Origin: Hortaea werneckii
Lineage: Eukaryota > Ascomycota > Dothideomycetes > Mycosphaerellales > Teratosphaeriaceae
NCBI GenBank assembly: GCA_037044905.1
Contig: JBAOKB010000154.1
Location: 1 to 64,000, forward strand
DNA length: 64,000 bases
Direction of reading: 5' to 3'
A program made the translations under genes and the position numbers. The notes beneath the pieces were generated by a model. The model was given only the letters and a program-made list of their open reading frames with translations, was not told the origin of the DNA and did not search any database. This document shows, one piece after another, positions 10,142 through 22,230 of this stretch. How positions within the stretch are numbered: position 1 is the first letter of the stretch; every line of letters starts with the position of its first letter.

Positions 10142-12991
10142 GGAATGAGCTGGAGAGTTTGATGGTAGCTAGGGAGTGGGGGGAAAACTTCACAATAGGA
10201 GTATGGCGTGCACGGGGCATGAATATGACGGGAGTCACTCCGACGGGGAATCGGTGCATGCATGCATTGGTAGTTAGCAGCGTTCTCTGTTGATGATGAT
10301 GCGAAAGAATTCTTTTGATGATGGGGGGGGACTCCCGCGATAGAAAGTTAGCGCGAGTACGCCGGACGAGGGTAACTTCCCCGAATCTCAGACTTGATCT
10401 TTTTTTACCGCCTTTTTTTTTTTTTTTATCTCTGGCTTATGGCTTATTTTCCCATCTCTTGTTCGCCCTTTTCAATGAGTGACGAGGAAGGCCGCCGCTT
10501 GGTGTAGTGGCGCGCTGGAGTAGTAAGTGACTGCTGACCATGGCGGGCGCAGCTCACAGTCGGCTTCGTTTTCCGAACACTTTAGTCACATACTAGATAT
10601 GAGGCGGTAACGAAGTGACGCTGAACTCCAGAGTCTCCGACTCTTCGACTTTGGCTGGCGAGTAAATGGTCCATTGATGTAGCGCAGCTAAGGGATGTAC
10701 CTAGCACGGGGCGGTCTCACTTGTCTTTTGCCACCTAAGCCGTACCACACTCTCAGAATTGTCAATGCAGACTTGCCTCATAGTGGAATGAGTGGGGAAA
10801 AAGTCATGACGGGGGGACGTAGCGGAACTGATGGATGTTCCCGATCTACAAGCACGTAGGTTGCATTGGCCCCCATAATTCGAAATCGCAGTCCTCTCAT
10901 CTGCATCGTCGAATGACAGGTGGTGAGTGGATGATCGTTTTCACGCCGCCAACAGACGTCCTTCGGAAGAGGGTCTTCCCACCAAAAGAGCTGTAGCTGA
11001 GTGTCGGGCTGCGGTGGTGTCGAGGTTATCGTGCTCGTACGTAGCACCGCTGGAGCGCCTCTCCTGCCGCAAATGAGGACAGTAACATTGAATGGCGAGG
11101 AACGGGACGCTGATGTCGTGCAGGTATTTCAGGAGTCGTCAGAGCTGCAGCACACAAACGCTTGCGAGGCAGGGGGAAAGCAGCTGCTAGTGTGTAGCAC
11201 AGCCGTATCAAATCAATGGGGCAACCGGAGCAACCATCTTCGATCTCATCATTGTTCAAGCCCGCGTACAAGCCCGTCTTGAGTGCTTCACAATGATCGT
11301 GTGCGAGAGGTGACGCCGGACTTTCACTTACTAGTCAACGACGATATTGCAGCTAGCGAATGTCTGCTTTTACCTCAACACAAGATCGTTACAACGATCG
11401 GACAATTTCCACAATACCACAACAGCTATCGAGATCTGCGGCGTCGAAAGAGTAAAATGAAAGAGTGGCGCTCAGCTCATTGTGGGAAGAACTCGAGACT
11501 TTGAGTGGCAAAGCGTGGTGACTGTCATCGTTGTCAGGATTATTGCAGCCGCTGCTGCTACGTTCGGGTGTCATCTTTGAGGGTACATGAGCCTTCGCTT
11601 ATTTTCTTGCGCGCCGGTCTTGCCTCCGTGACCCTTAGTGGGTGTCCTTCATAATCACCCGGCTGGCGGCTCGATTATAATATTCAGCCCGTGGTTTCAA
11701 CACGATTAATACATTGTGTTGTTGGTGTGATATGTACCACCATACTGCCAGATTCAGGACGCCACTAGGTTCGCGTTCATCATTTACACAGGCTTTCGTC
11801 TGGGTTAGCATTTCTTCATGTACGTCTGAAGGAAGAAAATGCAGACGTGCGCTAGTTGCGAGACCATCATTGTTCAATCGAAGCCATCTCAGGATCGCCT
11901 TCAGAAGTCGTTGAGAACACCAAAGTAGCTCAGGTGAGTTAGCCAGCTCTAAATAGTAGGACTTTTTGCGACTGTGTCTCCTCAGATTATGCTAATGGGG
12001 TAGCGGACGACCGTTTCACTTCAGACGACTTCCGAGACCTTTAGCAGTTGCTCTAGATCGACCATCCACTTATTATAGGGCAGCAACTGCAAATTTAGAT
12101 AAGAATGGGAGCACCCTCGCTATTTCAGACTCGGTGTCAAGGGCTTTGCCGATTGTGTTTCCTTTGAAAATGCCAACAGTGCGAAGGCAATGCACGAACG
12201 TCCGAGACTGGATATCAGTATTCTGCTGGTATAAATGTAGTATTGCCAACATTTCGAGAAGAAACTTGCAGCCTTTGCTGTGGAAGCAAAGTACACTAGC
12301 CATTTCAAGGTACTATTTCTCCAGAGTTACTCGAGGACTGCCCAAGACTGTTGGCGTCACTTCATCTCCTAAATGCGAGATGATTGTCCGGACAAACGTA
12401 AGACAATGGTAACATATTCGTGCGGCGGACTCTTAAAGGCCATTGAAGTGGAAAGCTCATCACGTCTTGAACAATGGCTGTGTGCATCTCTTAGCCTAGT
12501 TTGCATATTATATTTCAGGAATATATCAGACATTGATCGCCTACAGAGGCTTATAATGGGAATATAGGGGTGATGTTCCCCTTCCAGGAGCATTGAGCAA
12601 CATTCAAATGAAACACCAGGCACGTGAACATTTTTGTGTAAGTTTATGTCGAATGGTAACCCGGAGAGTCTTCTGAGATCAAAGCCCGTATTTCTACAAT
12701 AAATTAATGACAAGCAATACAGGGGTAGATCGATGACATTTTGATCATGAGGGGTGTCTGCGAAGCCTCTCGAAAAGGTGTCAGTTGGGCAATAACCACA
12801 TAGCATGTAAAGGGAAATGACAGGTACCGTATCGCATTTGTTTTGCAGAGGGAAAACAGAAAGAATTGATCCAAAACTTGTCTGATACTATCTGCACTAT
12901 CCCAACCCTCGCAGATTATGCCTGTTGCCTATGTAATACTTGACAGATTACCCTAGAGCCCCCATCCCTTTTACCCTTCCACCGCCTACTC
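10142..12991. other. Long gene-poor intergenic region
   Basis: About 2.85 kb without a supportable gene. It contains an eight-G run at 10323-10330, T-rich runs near 10400-10430 and only short, composition-poor ORFs, the largest an ATG ORF on the minus strand at 12369-12806 (145 codons) that resembles nothing I know. From about 11.4 kb the sequence is more AT-rich than the flanking genes, which could be old non-functional sequence. I found no tRNA, repeat family or transposase remnant. Confidence 0.45.
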
Positions 12992-14763
12992 TTATACTGG
13001 GTCGATATTGAGAGCGTCAATCTTTTGATCATTCTCGCCTTTCTCCCGCAAAACTTCAGGATCGCTCGCATCCCTGATCTCCCAGAGCAGACTGGGCATA
13101 TCAATAGAGGGTATGGGCTGACCATGATCTGTCGGCCACCACACTTTGACGGAAAAAGGTACTTTCGCCCCTAGTCTTTCCTTGTGCTGGGTGAGGAACC
13201 AGGCTATTCCCCTGCAATTTGGCGTTGCAAGGAGAGCATAGTAACGCCTATAGCTGTCAGTCAACACACTACACTCGGAACTGATGTAGATCACTCACGC
13301 GCTGCCGATTACGAACGTGAAATCATCGTTCCAGAGTGGAACTCTGCCATTTACGTATTTGGGGGACAAGTCGAGGTCCAACCATCCTTCCATGCAGTAC
13401 GAAATGACCCTGTGCGTCTCTTGTGGAGATTTGATATTTTGTATGACGATGTAATTGAGCCATTTCGCCATAGGCTCTGCAAGATCCTTGGGATAAGGGA
13501 CTTCATCTAGCCAGAGGGGTGGGGCCGAACCATCAGGGGGTGGCAAATGTCCTCTGAAGTCTGAGATACGGTAGCCCAATGAGCTCGCGCTTGCATAGCT
13601 ACGCAATAGTGTCCAGCATCTCCACGTCACATCAGACCACTTCTCCAAAGATGGCATTAATCCATTTGGACTCAATTTTCCGGGGCTGAACATTGATTGA
13701 GCCACGATGACGCCGTCTAAGGGGTTGATTACAAAAGCGTACTCGGCATCGGTGGGCTGTGGAAGAGTTAGTGTAATTCAACTCCTATTATGAAGCATGG
13801 CTACTAAAGGAACAGCAGGAAAACAGGGGACGTCGCTCTCATCGAGGACTTTACCTGCTGCACAGGATGGCCGCTTTGAGAATAAGGCTTATCCTGTCGA
13901 AAGACGATCGCTGCACCAGGTCCCTCAGGCTTTATATTCATGTTGACGTGACGGCGAAAATTCCAAGAACCATATCTGGTCAGCTCGTCTTGTGTGCCGA
14001 CGACCAATGTCTCAAGGTCGGCTTTGATGGGCAGGAGAAGCGAAGCAGCAGAGTTTTGATCGGTTGCGTGAGACAACACTGACCATGGCCGGCTATGCCG
14101 GCCTACCACCGCGTCTCGCTGCCAGTGTTGTCCAAGCCCGTCTTGGCCCATACCAAAGGTTTCGGATATGAGGTAATTTGCCCTGTCAATATCCGCCAGC
14201 ATTAAATCAACATACTTTCTCCCCTTACAGTATTTGGCCCATATGTCTTGGATGGTCATCGCTGGCGACGACCACGGCGTTCTAGCTCGCTTATGCAAGC
14301 TTTTATTCTTCCTAGCCGCATGATACTGGCCCTCAGCATCCTCACCCCTGAAAGTCTCATTATATACAACATGACCGTCGACCGTCTCGACGACCTGATA
14401 GAGCTCGCCCAACCCATCGGTCAGATCGATGTGCATGGGGGAGTAGCCCTTGTCGACCAGCTCAACATATTTGCCACCATCCGGCAGTCTACCCAAGGCA
14501 TCGGTGGTGGCGGCGATAGGTGTGCCGCCGATAGTGATTTCCTGGGAAACTGTCGAGGTGGAATCATCGGAGAATATGACGTTTCCCAGCGGAGTCGACT
14601 TGCGAGAGAGGGGCCCGTTGTCAGAGGCCAGATTAGTAGTGTTGGCCGGGAAGAAATAGACGCCGATCGGAGTGAGGAAAATCTTCATGATCAGGACTCC
14701 AATGAAGACGACGACGAAGTTGGTGATGGCCAGCTTGAGCTGGAGGCGCCAATTGAAGGGCAT
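12992..14763 (-). CDS. Membrane-anchored orphan protein, three exons
   Basis: Three exons on the reverse strand (14763-13856 plus 13855, i.e. 14763..13855; 13756..13299; 13247..12992) join in frame to 540 aa. The start MPFNWRLQLKLAITNFVVVF is the first ATG in the frame. Intron 1 (98 nt) has GTAAAG...CCACAG and intron 2 (51 nt) has GTGAGT...CTATAG; both join phases exactly. One N-terminal hydrophobic helix (about residues 10-38) suggests a type II anchor with a large lumenal or extracellular domain. The domain is Trp- and Gly-rich, for example ISYCMEGWLDLDLSPKYVNG and FSVKVWWPTDHGQPIP, with no catalytic signature I recognise. The gene model is well supported by splice phase and continuous composition; the function is unknown. 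Confidence 0.7.
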
Positions 14764-15679
14764 GATGAGGGCTGTTGTCTTGTTTCGGATATGTGTTAAG
14801 AAAGAAACAGTAGATAAAGATGAGAAGGTGAAAGTAAAGGCAAAGGAAGAAGGTGTACCACCCAAGTAGTGATGATGCTCTGGTGTACCTTTGTTGGATG
14901 GAAATGGGTTGAAGGAACAAAAATGCCCAGTTGAGATGGAAGCCCGTTGATCTGATCGCTGATGTGGAAGTGGATGTAGAAGGGAGGGATGAAAGCCGGA
15001 GAGAATGAGCTTACAGCACGAGGAAAGAGAGCAACAGCCACGAGGAAGCTAGCTTACTGCAGGGCCTCATGCCTTATCCAGACGCTTAGCTTGCTCGAAT
15101 AGGTAGGCACGGGAGATATTTTGGTGACATGTGCGTGCTTGTGAAGCCTCTAATGAGGGATGAAGGCCAGGGGGAGGAAGTCGGAGATGGGACGACAGCT
15201 TGAAACTGGCGCGAGCACATCAAGTCAAAAATTGAGCTTGATATGCTCATTAACCTTCGATTCGAGTTGCGCCAAGCGTAACCTCTCACGTAAGTTGGAA
15301 CCGACTGCAGGAGGCCGAACCGCGGCCTAAGGACGACCGAGTGTCGTATATTGTTTGAACGTTTTCAGCTTGCACAATGTAGGGTTGGAGTCACGCAAGC
15401 GAGGTCGCGAACTCTGATCCAGTATTGACAGGGAAAAGTTGGCTGGCGAAGACAGAATCGCAGTGACATGTCAAGCCTATGATTCAGTCCTCGTGATCCA
15501 GGCCCGACAATGAGCATCTACTTCTTTTTTTGTTCCATATACGAGGCCGTTGCCTGTGGTAAGCGTAAAGTAAAGTTGTTTCGAAAATTGGACATTGAGT
15601 CCCAGGACACCAAACCGAAAGATGACGGTCAACCCATCCCATCCAACGCCACAAGGAGAAAAAGGAGAAAAACAGCCTT
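14764..15679. other. Intergenic, no gene seen
   Basis: About 0.9 kb lying upstream of the three-exon orphan and downstream of no gene on the plus strand. It is pyrimidine-rich on the minus strand just before the orphan's ATG. Nothing else is recognisable. Confidence 0.4.
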
Positions 15680-16423
15680 TCATCCCGCCGTCTTACCCAC
15701 CCCTCTCAAAGCCTCCCCCCTCATTTCCCGCTCGCGCAGCTGAATCCCCAACGCCGTAATAATCCCCGCGCGCTCCCAACACTCCTCCACCTGCTCCTCA
15801 CGATCATCACGACCAAACACCCTGATTTCGCCCGCACAATGCGCATGGCGATCGAACCAAGGCGAATGGAGATACGCCATGAGAACCTGGCGATGCGCGG
15901 GGGGCTCGAGTTCATCGTCGCCGTGTCTGAGATCGTCGTAGGATCCCTGGACCAGCTTATAGCACCGCCCCGTCCAGCGACTGGCGCCCAGGTCGGCGGA
16001 GTGCGTGCGGATCCAGACGTAGGAAGACCCGCTGAAGCGGAATTCGAAGCAGGATTCCTCCGGGAAGCTGCGGGCGGCGGCGCGGACGGGGGTCCAGGCG
16101 AAGTAGGCGTGGGGGGTGTCGGATAATCTGAAGGCGAATTCGCGCGCCGAGGTGCTCCGGCGGACTTGGGCGGTGGCTAGCGTTTCGGAGTTGGTTGCGT
16201 CGCGGAGGTGGACTTCGGGGCGTTGGTCGGAGGTTAGGCGGGGGGCTTGGATGGAGAAGAAGGTGGTTGAGGTTTCGTCTTCTTGCAGTTTCATGTCCCG
16301 CCGGGAAGGCGCATGGTCTGACACGAGCTTGTAACTTTTATATGGAGCTGAGTCGGTTGATCCATCTGATGTTGTGGAGCTGGACGTGCGGGTGATGGAC
16401 GAGAAGATGTTTGTGGCTTTCAT
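15680..16423 (-). CDS. Orphan soluble protein, possibly Tubby/LURP-like beta fold
   Basis: The reverse frame is open for 272 codons, but the first ATG gives 247 aa (start 16423, MKATNIFSSITRTSSSTTSD). After a Ser/Thr-rich leader the protein has alternating short hydrophobic strands and polar turns (TFFSIQAPRLTSDQRPEVHL, CFEFRFSGSSYVWIRTHSAD, GRCYKLVQGSYDD). It ends in a helix (EECWERAGIITALGIQLRER). This strand-rich pattern resembles small fungal proteins with a LURP-one/Tubby-C-terminal-like barrel, but that is a weak inference from pattern alone. No signal peptide or membrane helix is visible. A structure prediction would settle the fold. Confidence 0.55.
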   Translation of the reverse strand: MKATNIFSSITRTSSSTTSDGSTDSAPYKSYKLVSDHAPSRRDMKLQEDETSTTFFSIQAPRLTSDQRPEVHLRDATNSETLATAQVRRSTSAREFAFRLSDTPHAYFAWTPVRAAARSFPEESCFEFRFSGSSYVWIRTHSADLGASRWTGRCYKLVQGSYDDLRHGDDELEPPAHRQVLMAYLHSPWFDRHAHCAGEIRVFGRDDREEQVEECWERAGIITALGIQLREREMRGEALRGVGKTAG

Positions 16424-16662
16424 TGGCTGTCGTTGATTTCGTTGCTCACACTTGCAATTGGAAGAGTATATGGAACACTGTGTAGTCGCTAGTTTCACTT
16501 ATATCTGGATGCAGCATTGAGAGCAATGCCTTGATGTGTCCCATGATCCGCCGAAGGATCGTGGCTCAGCGGACCGTGGCTGTGATCAGCAGAATCCTTC
16601 GGTATGCAGCAGGGCGCTGATCCCTTCGCAAAAGGAAGACGAAGGAGCAAGATGAGAGCGAA

Positions 16663-18066
16663 TTACATCTTCGCATACAGCTTTTCGAACTCCTCCTCGG
16701 TGATCTTCATCACATCTTGTCCGTAGATGGTCTTTTGGATATCGGCATCAGCCCATTTATCCGGTACCGGACCTTTCCCGTCCTTGAGAGCAGCGAATTG
16801 CTTGTCGCGCTCCTCCTTCTCCTTGCCTTCTCCAAGGTGCATGGCTCTGCCGGAAGCTGCGGCAATGTTGACCAAGGTGTATGCACGATCCTTACGGACT
16901 TCCTCATATACTCTCATGGCTTTGTTGATGGCAGTGGGCGTTACTTCCGGTAGCTTTGACAATGCCACAGCGATGACTGCGCCATCCTCGATCGCCTGAG
17001 CTGCTCCTTGTGCCAGATGGGGAAGGGTAGGATGGCAGGCATCCCCAACCAAGACCGTCTGTTCGTGCACCCAGAAGGGGAGCGGCTCATGCACACGTAG
17101 TTTCCATTCGCACACTTCTCCGTCTGGCACAAGATCTAACATCCTCCTGACCTTGGGACAGAAGTCTCCAAACACTTCCATCATTTGCGGCTTGCTCCCC
17201 TTGGTTGTGTAGGTTGCTGACGGAGCGGAGGCGAAGTTCTGATCGGGCTGCACCGTGCTCAGATTGTAAATCTGCTTGCTGGAGACTGGATAGGCAATAA
17301 TGTGGCGCTTCTCTCCGATCCAGCGTGTGACAGACTCCTTGTCTATAAGTTCCAGTAGCTCCGGGTCGTGCTGCATGTCTTCCCGTCGGAGCATGATACG
17401 GTAAGCAGCCTGGCCAGTGTCGATAATTTTGGCATCAATGTTCTTAAGTCTCAGCAGCTGGTCCCTGATGGTCGACTTCACACCATCACAGGCAAAAAGA
17501 ACGTCGCACTCGACAGTATATTTCTCCCCTTCGCGGGGTATAGCCTCGAAGCGCGGCCTTTCGCCCCATGATTGAACATCTCCAGCAGAAGTTGCAAAGT
17601 GAAAAGTGATGGCTTTCTCTTTCTTACACGCTTCATACATCGAGCCTGCTAATGACGATCGGTGGCCAACCATATGCGGGTAGAGATAAGTATCACGGAT
17701 GTAACGCAGATCCACGTGGCCTAGCTCGTTATCCGTTGAACCTTCTGCACGAAACCATTAGCTTCGCGATATTCTCCTCTGGAATTTCTTAGGAGGAGAA
17801 CATGGTGCTTCCTTACGCCTGATACTCGTATCTTTCAGATCCACCGCCTCCTTCTCGATGTCCGCCCAGCAGCCTAATCTATCGAGCACCCGCGCCATAT
17901 TCGGAGCCAGCTGGATACCGGCGCCAACGAACCCAAGGTTCGACGCATACTCATAGACATGGATCTTGTTAAAGCCTTGCTTTGCCAGTGCTAGGGCAGT
18001 GGCGAGGCCACCCATGCCAGCACCGACAATGGCGATGTCGAGATCTTTGACAGCTTTCGGAGCCAT
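16663..18066 (-). CDS. FAD-dependent monooxygenase, salicylate-hydroxylase-like
   Basis: Two exons (18066..17817 and 17744..16663) flank a 72-nt intron with donor GTAAGG and acceptor GTGCAG; splicing gives 443 aa. Family members use NAD(P)H and O2 to hydroxylate aromatic acids, commonly with decarboxylation. All three group-A flavoprotein signatures are present: GAGMGG at residues 15-20 (FAD ADP part), the DG motif in LFACDGVKSTIRDQL, and the GD motif in VLVGDACHPTLPHLAQGAAQ (FAD ribityl). The spliced junction restores GSTDNELGHVDLRYIRDTY, a stretch typical of fungal salicylate hydroxylases. No targeting signal is seen, so it is probably cytosolic. The substrate cannot be told from sequence; 6-hydroxynicotinate or another aromatic acid is equally possible. 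Confidence 0.9.
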
Positions 18067-19586
18067 GATGAGAATACCTAGATTGAGACGAGACGATGCA
18101 ATGGAGGAAGCAGTCGACTCGCAGTTTCTAACGGAGTGAACCTACCGTCCCCTCATATAACAGCAACGCCAAACCCGCGATGCATATGTAGTCGTCACCC
18201 GAGAAGGGCTGACTGCCTCTCCTCACTGCCGGGTGTTTCTTACTCCAGCACTTGGGGCAGTTCGGCAGATCTTGGCCAGCCAATGAGAGCGATCTTGGAG
18301 TATCCATTTTGCCGTTTACGGTTAGGATGACTCCAAACGAAGCAAAGGAATTCCGTCTCTTCAAGGGCAAGTCGTTACCACCATCCCAACTTTTCCCTTT
18401 CATAAACGCCGTGGACTGGTTCACGCACCAGCTCATCAGTCTCCAGGCTGCTCGGCCGAGGGCTCGGACGGCGACACCGGCGAAGCTTTGGAGGTAGGGC
18501 TATTCATCCAACATACCTAGGTATTCAGGGTCGCGGCATTTGCGACGCGTTCCATGGTCCTTTTCAAGGAGCTCGTGATCCTAGCACCTGTGGCCAATTG
18601 CCGGGCTCAACATGCATGATTCAAGGGGACAGCTGAATAGAGCTGGAGATGACCTTGAAGTGTGAGAATGCAGACATCGGGCTTTGCTCCTGTGCTCAAC
18701 ACCCACTCGCAAGGTAACGGGCGGGGCGCGGCTGTCAGATATGAGCATCGCCACGATGATACGGAAGTCCTCTAAAGTCCAGAGGGCACCGGACAAGTCG
18801 CAGGTTTACGTTGGGTCTGAAACGTAGTGGCTGATGGCAAGGAAACAGGGAGAAGAAAGCTCAGGCCTGATCATCACATCTGAAGACACAGATCACCAAT
18901 ATCTCAGCCGTCTACATAGACTGCCCATACGACGGGGCTACCATCTAAGCTGGTCTCCGACCGAAGTTAATATGAACGACCATGTCCGCGGGACTCTTGG
19001 GGGACTGACCCACGAGATGTTTTTGGGCAGACTCGAGACTTCGTTCATTTGAGATGTTGAGGACGAAGGATCAGAGAACCGGGATTTCGAACGACTTGAC
19101 AACCCTCTCTACAGTCCCTACTATGTACCTGGGTAGGTACCTCAAGGTAGGTAGACACTCGGAGTATTCTCAATCACACGCCCCGGCACGTGATCGATTT
19201 CTCTCGGTACAAGCGCTACACGAACAACCTCGGCAGACGCGTCTCCGCACTCTCTCTCGGCTTTCGCGAACCCCCGAGACCCCCAAAGCCGCAAGCGAGC
19301 TAAACGATATATCACATCCCCACCACCCAGGGACCACTACATACACCTTGATAACGATGTGAATGTTTTGCTTGCACTCCAGTGCCACTATTACCCTCCT
19401 ATTTCATTGTACTTGAAATAGTGTACCTGACCTCCCTCCTCCTTTCCCGAAAAACCGAACCTACCCGCAGTGAAAGCACAACCTACACCACCCTACACTG
19501 GTATCTACCTACCTACCTAGCAAAAGGACCCGATTCCAACAACACCCCAGAAACAGAAACAACCCCCTCAAAACGAAAACTCAAAA
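18067..19586. other. Divergent promoter region between two oxidases
   Basis: About 1.5 kb between the head-to-head FAD monooxygenase and nitronate monooxygenase genes, so both promoters lie here. It includes the AGGTACCT-type palindromic cluster around 19126-19155 (GGGTAGGTACCTCAAGGTAG). No convincing coding frame is present. Confidence 0.4.
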
Positions 19587-20642
19587 ATGTCCCGCCCAAC
19601 CCTCCGCACCCCCATCTGCTCCCTCCTCGGAATCGAATATCCCATCCTCCTCGCCGGCATGGCGCGCACCTCGTCCGGCCCCCTCGCAGCAGCCGTCAGC
19701 AACGCGGGCGGCCTGGGCGTCATAGGCGGACTGGGGTACACGCCCGACCAACTCCGGTCCATCATCCACGAGATCAAGTCGAACCTATCCACCCCTTCCC
19801 TCCCCTTCGGCGTCGACCTCGCTTTACCGCAAGTCGGCGGCTCCGCGCGCAAGACGAACCACGATTACACGCACGGACAACTGGACGAGCTAATCTCCGT
19901 GGTGATCGAAGAGGGCGCGCGACTCTTCGTCTCCGCGGTCGGGGTACCCCCACCCCATGTCATCAAGCGTTTACACGAAGCCGGGATTTTCGTGATGAAC
20001 ATGGTGGGCCACCCGAAACACGCCCACAAAGCCTTACAGGCGGGCGTGGATATCGTGTGCGCGCAGGGCGGGGAGGGCGGGGGACATACGGGGGATATCG
20101 CGACGAGTATCCTGATCCCCGCCGTCGTGGATGTCGCGCGGCAGTATAAGTCCCCGCTATCGGGGGGACCGGCGATGGTGATCGCGGCGGGGGGGATTTA
20201 CAATGGAAGGTCGTTGGCGGCGATGTTGGCGTTCGGGGCGGAAGGGGCGTGGGTCGGGACGCGGTTTGTGGCGTCCGCGGAGGCCGGGTGTAGTCAGTTG
20301 CATAAGGAGGCGGTCGTGTCGGCGGCGTTTGAGGATACGATGCGGACGTTGGTTGTGTCCGGGAGGCCGTTGAGGGTGCGGGTGAATGATTATATTCGGT
20401 CGTGGGAGACGGAGCGGCCGGAGGAGGTGAAGCGGTTGTGTGAGAGTGGGGTGGTGCCGTTGCAGAAGGATATGGATGAGGATAAGGAGGTGGATATCCC
20501 GTTTCTGATGGGCCAGGTCGCGGGCGTGATTGGGGAGGTCAAGCCCGCGAGGGAGATTATGCAGGATATGGTGAAGGAATGCGTCGATGTGTTGAAGGCG
20601 CAGCAGGGGTATATTGGTGGAGGGAGGGCTAGTAAGCTGTAG
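19587..20642 (+). CDS. Nitronate monooxygenase (2-nitropropane dioxygenase family)
   Basis: A single-exon gene of 351 aa starting at ATG 19587 (MSRPTLRTPICSLLGIEYPI). The family is FMN-dependent and oxidises alkyl nitronates such as propionate 3-nitronate to aldehydes or acids plus nitrite or nitrate, a detoxification role. It is a TIM barrel. Visible signatures are the N-terminal GIEYPILLAGMA loop, the glycine-rich GGLGVIGGLGYTPDQL, the AQGGEGGGHTGD motif with His167, and the phosphate-binding AAGGIYNGRSLAAMLAFGAE with GTRF. No signal peptide is present. Third-codon GC is very high. The gene is head-to-head with the FAD monooxygenase. The family call is firm; the in vivo nitronate is unknown. 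Confidence 0.93.
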   Translation: MSRPTLRTPICSLLGIEYPILLAGMARTSSGPLAAAVSNAGGLGVIGGLGYTPDQLRSIIHEIKSNLSTPSLPFGVDLALPQVGGSARKTNHDYTHGQLDELISVVIEEGARLFVSAVGVPPPHVIKRLHEAGIFVMNMVGHPKHAHKALQAGVDIVCAQGGEGGGHTGDIATSILIPAVVDVARQYKSPLSGGPAMVIAAGGIYNGRSLAAMLAFGAEGAWVGTRFVASAEAGCSQLHKEAVVSAAFEDTMRTLVVSGRPLRVRVNDYIRSWETERPEEVKRLCESGVVPLQKDMDEDKEVDIPFLMGQVAGVIGEVKPAREIMQDMVKECVDVLKAQQGYIGGGRASKL

Positions 20643-21024
20643 CCGGGTAGATTTTGCCTGATGTAATTACGAATGTTCATGTCTTGGACCCCATGATGAA
20701 GGTCACAGCACCCAAGTAAGCCGACAACATGGAATCTCTTAACGTGCCAAGATGCCGCTATGTTTTCGGTCCATGCATCTAGCATCATATTGCCTCACAG
20801 TCATTGCCCTTGCCATTACCAATGACACTGCCCACTGCCCACTGCTTCACCCTGGTTCATCGTTGAATTCTCAAGGGAGGCAACAACTTCCTTACTAACG
20901 CGTGGCCGTGAAATCCATCCAGACTCGCCACACTTCCAGTGCCTCTGACATCCTCTCGCGAAAGACGCAGAGAGAAATGGGGAGCATACAATTTGTCTCC
21001 CCACCTCACCATAACCCATTCGAA

Positions 21025-22230
21025 TCACCTCCTTTCCCGCCCCCCTCCCAAAGGATCACCACCAGGAACACACAACCCCAACCTCCAGAAATAATCCCGA
21101 TGCGCGAAGAACAATTCCCACAATCGATACCGCGCGGGTACGCCGCCCCATCGGGGCTCTCCGATCACATCCTGCACCTCATCCCTCACAACAGAAGCCA
21201 GGCGATCCCGCAGCTTCTGAGCGATCCCGCTCATGTTCTCGACCGTCCCGGCCTGTCCAGCAATACAATCCAAATCCTCATCACCCTCACAGACCGTCAA
21301 GTCCTGAAGATCAGGCGATAGCGCTTTCTTGGCGATAAAAATTTCGCCCGCGTGGGCGGCATAGCCCCATTCAGTCAGCGGGAGTAAAGGGACGGGATCG
21401 TCTATATGCGTGACGCGCCGATATCTCAGCTCCGTAGTTTCATCATCCTCTTCGAGGACGAGGCCGAAGCGGCGGTCGATATACTCAGCCAGATGTCGAT
21501 TCCCGACGCGCGGTTCGCCGTAAGTGGTGATCGTGGGATCCGCGCCGCACGCCAGCATCTCCAGCCCCGCGAGCGCGGCGACGGCCCCGCCGAGGCTGTG
21601 GCCGACGAGGTGCAGCGCGTAGTCGGGGTAGAGGAAGAGCTGCTGTTGGAGGTGCGGCAGGATGGCTGCGCGGGTGTTGGACCAGGAGCGCTGGAAACCG
21701 GTGTGGACGGTGCAGTTGTGGCATTTGTCTTCGTCACTACTTTGCGGGGAAGGTGGGAAATCAGTTTGCGGGGTTCTTCCTAGATAATGCTGGGAGGAAC
21801 GCTGCTCGACGACATGGCCGTCTTCGCCGGGGTAAGGTTCGTATTTCTGGGGGATGGTGCTCAGGTCGGCGACCGTGTTGGCGAGACTGTAGGTGCCGCG
21901 GAAGGCGACGATGATGCGGGCTTGGCCATGGTCCAGGGCAATGTATCCCGCGCTGTCGCTCAGTAGCGGGCCTGTGTCCCAGGTGGTGATCAGCTCGAAC
22001 TGGGGGAAGTCCTTGCAGCGGGATAGGCAGGTGAAGGGTTTTGCGATGGCGGGACTGCAGTAGGTGATGTCTACGATGCGCGCGAGTTCTTCGAGCTCGG
22101 CGAACAATGGGGCGGAGACTTTGCGGGGGTGGTGGTGGTTGTTGGGTAGGCCTGGGGTAGGGCTGGTCGTGATAAGATCGAGGCAGGCCAAGAAGAAGAA
22201 GAGTGGAGAGAGTGGACGAGATAGCCGCAT
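21025..22230 (-). CDS. Secreted class-3 lipase (alpha/beta hydrolase)
   Basis: A single-exon gene of 401 aa on the reverse strand, starting at ATG 22230. Residues 1-23 form a signal peptide (MRLSRPLSPLFFFLACLDLI...), so the enzyme is probably secreted. The lipase nucleophile elbow GHSLGG is at residues 210-215 (Ser212). By alignment to the Thermomyces-type lipase layout, the acid is Asp278 in HIDDPVPLLP and the base His377 in LFFAHRDYFW. The oxyanion-region motif VAFRGT is at 108-113. Family members hydrolyse acylglycerols or feruloyl esters. Six or more cysteines would allow disulfides, as in secreted forms. It is transcribed convergently with the nitronate monooxygenase, leaving about 380 nt between the stop codons. 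Substrate preference is not readable. Confidence 0.9.
   Translation of the reverse strand: MRLSRPLSPLFFFLACLDLITTSPTPGLPNNHHHPRKVSAPLFAELEELARIVDITYCSPAIAKPFTCLSRCKDFPQFELITTWDTGPLLSDSAGYIALDHGQARIIVAFRGTYSLANTVADLSTIPQKYEPYPGEDGHVVEQRSSQHYLGRTPQTDFPPSPQSSDEDKCHNCTVHTGFQRSWSNTRAAILPHLQQQLFLYPDYALHLVGHSLGGAVAALAGLEMLACGADPTITTYGEPRVGNRHLAEYIDRRFGLVLEEDDETTELRYRRVTHIDDPVPLLPLTEWGYAAHAGEIFIAKKALSPDLQDLTVCEGDEDLDCIAGQAGTVENMSGIAQKLRDRLASVVRDEVQDVIGEPRWGGVPARYRLWELFFAHRDYFWRLGLCVPGGDPLGGGRERR

Noticed and set aside
12369..12806. 145-codon minus-strand ATG ORF in the gene-poor region
   Set aside because: There is no motif, no neighbouring splice-compatible frame and no protein-like composition beyond chance.
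19382..20149. 255-codon ORF overlapping the nitronate monooxygenase
   Set aside because: It is in another frame of a well-identified gene, and its Arg/Pro/His-rich composition is a GC artefact.
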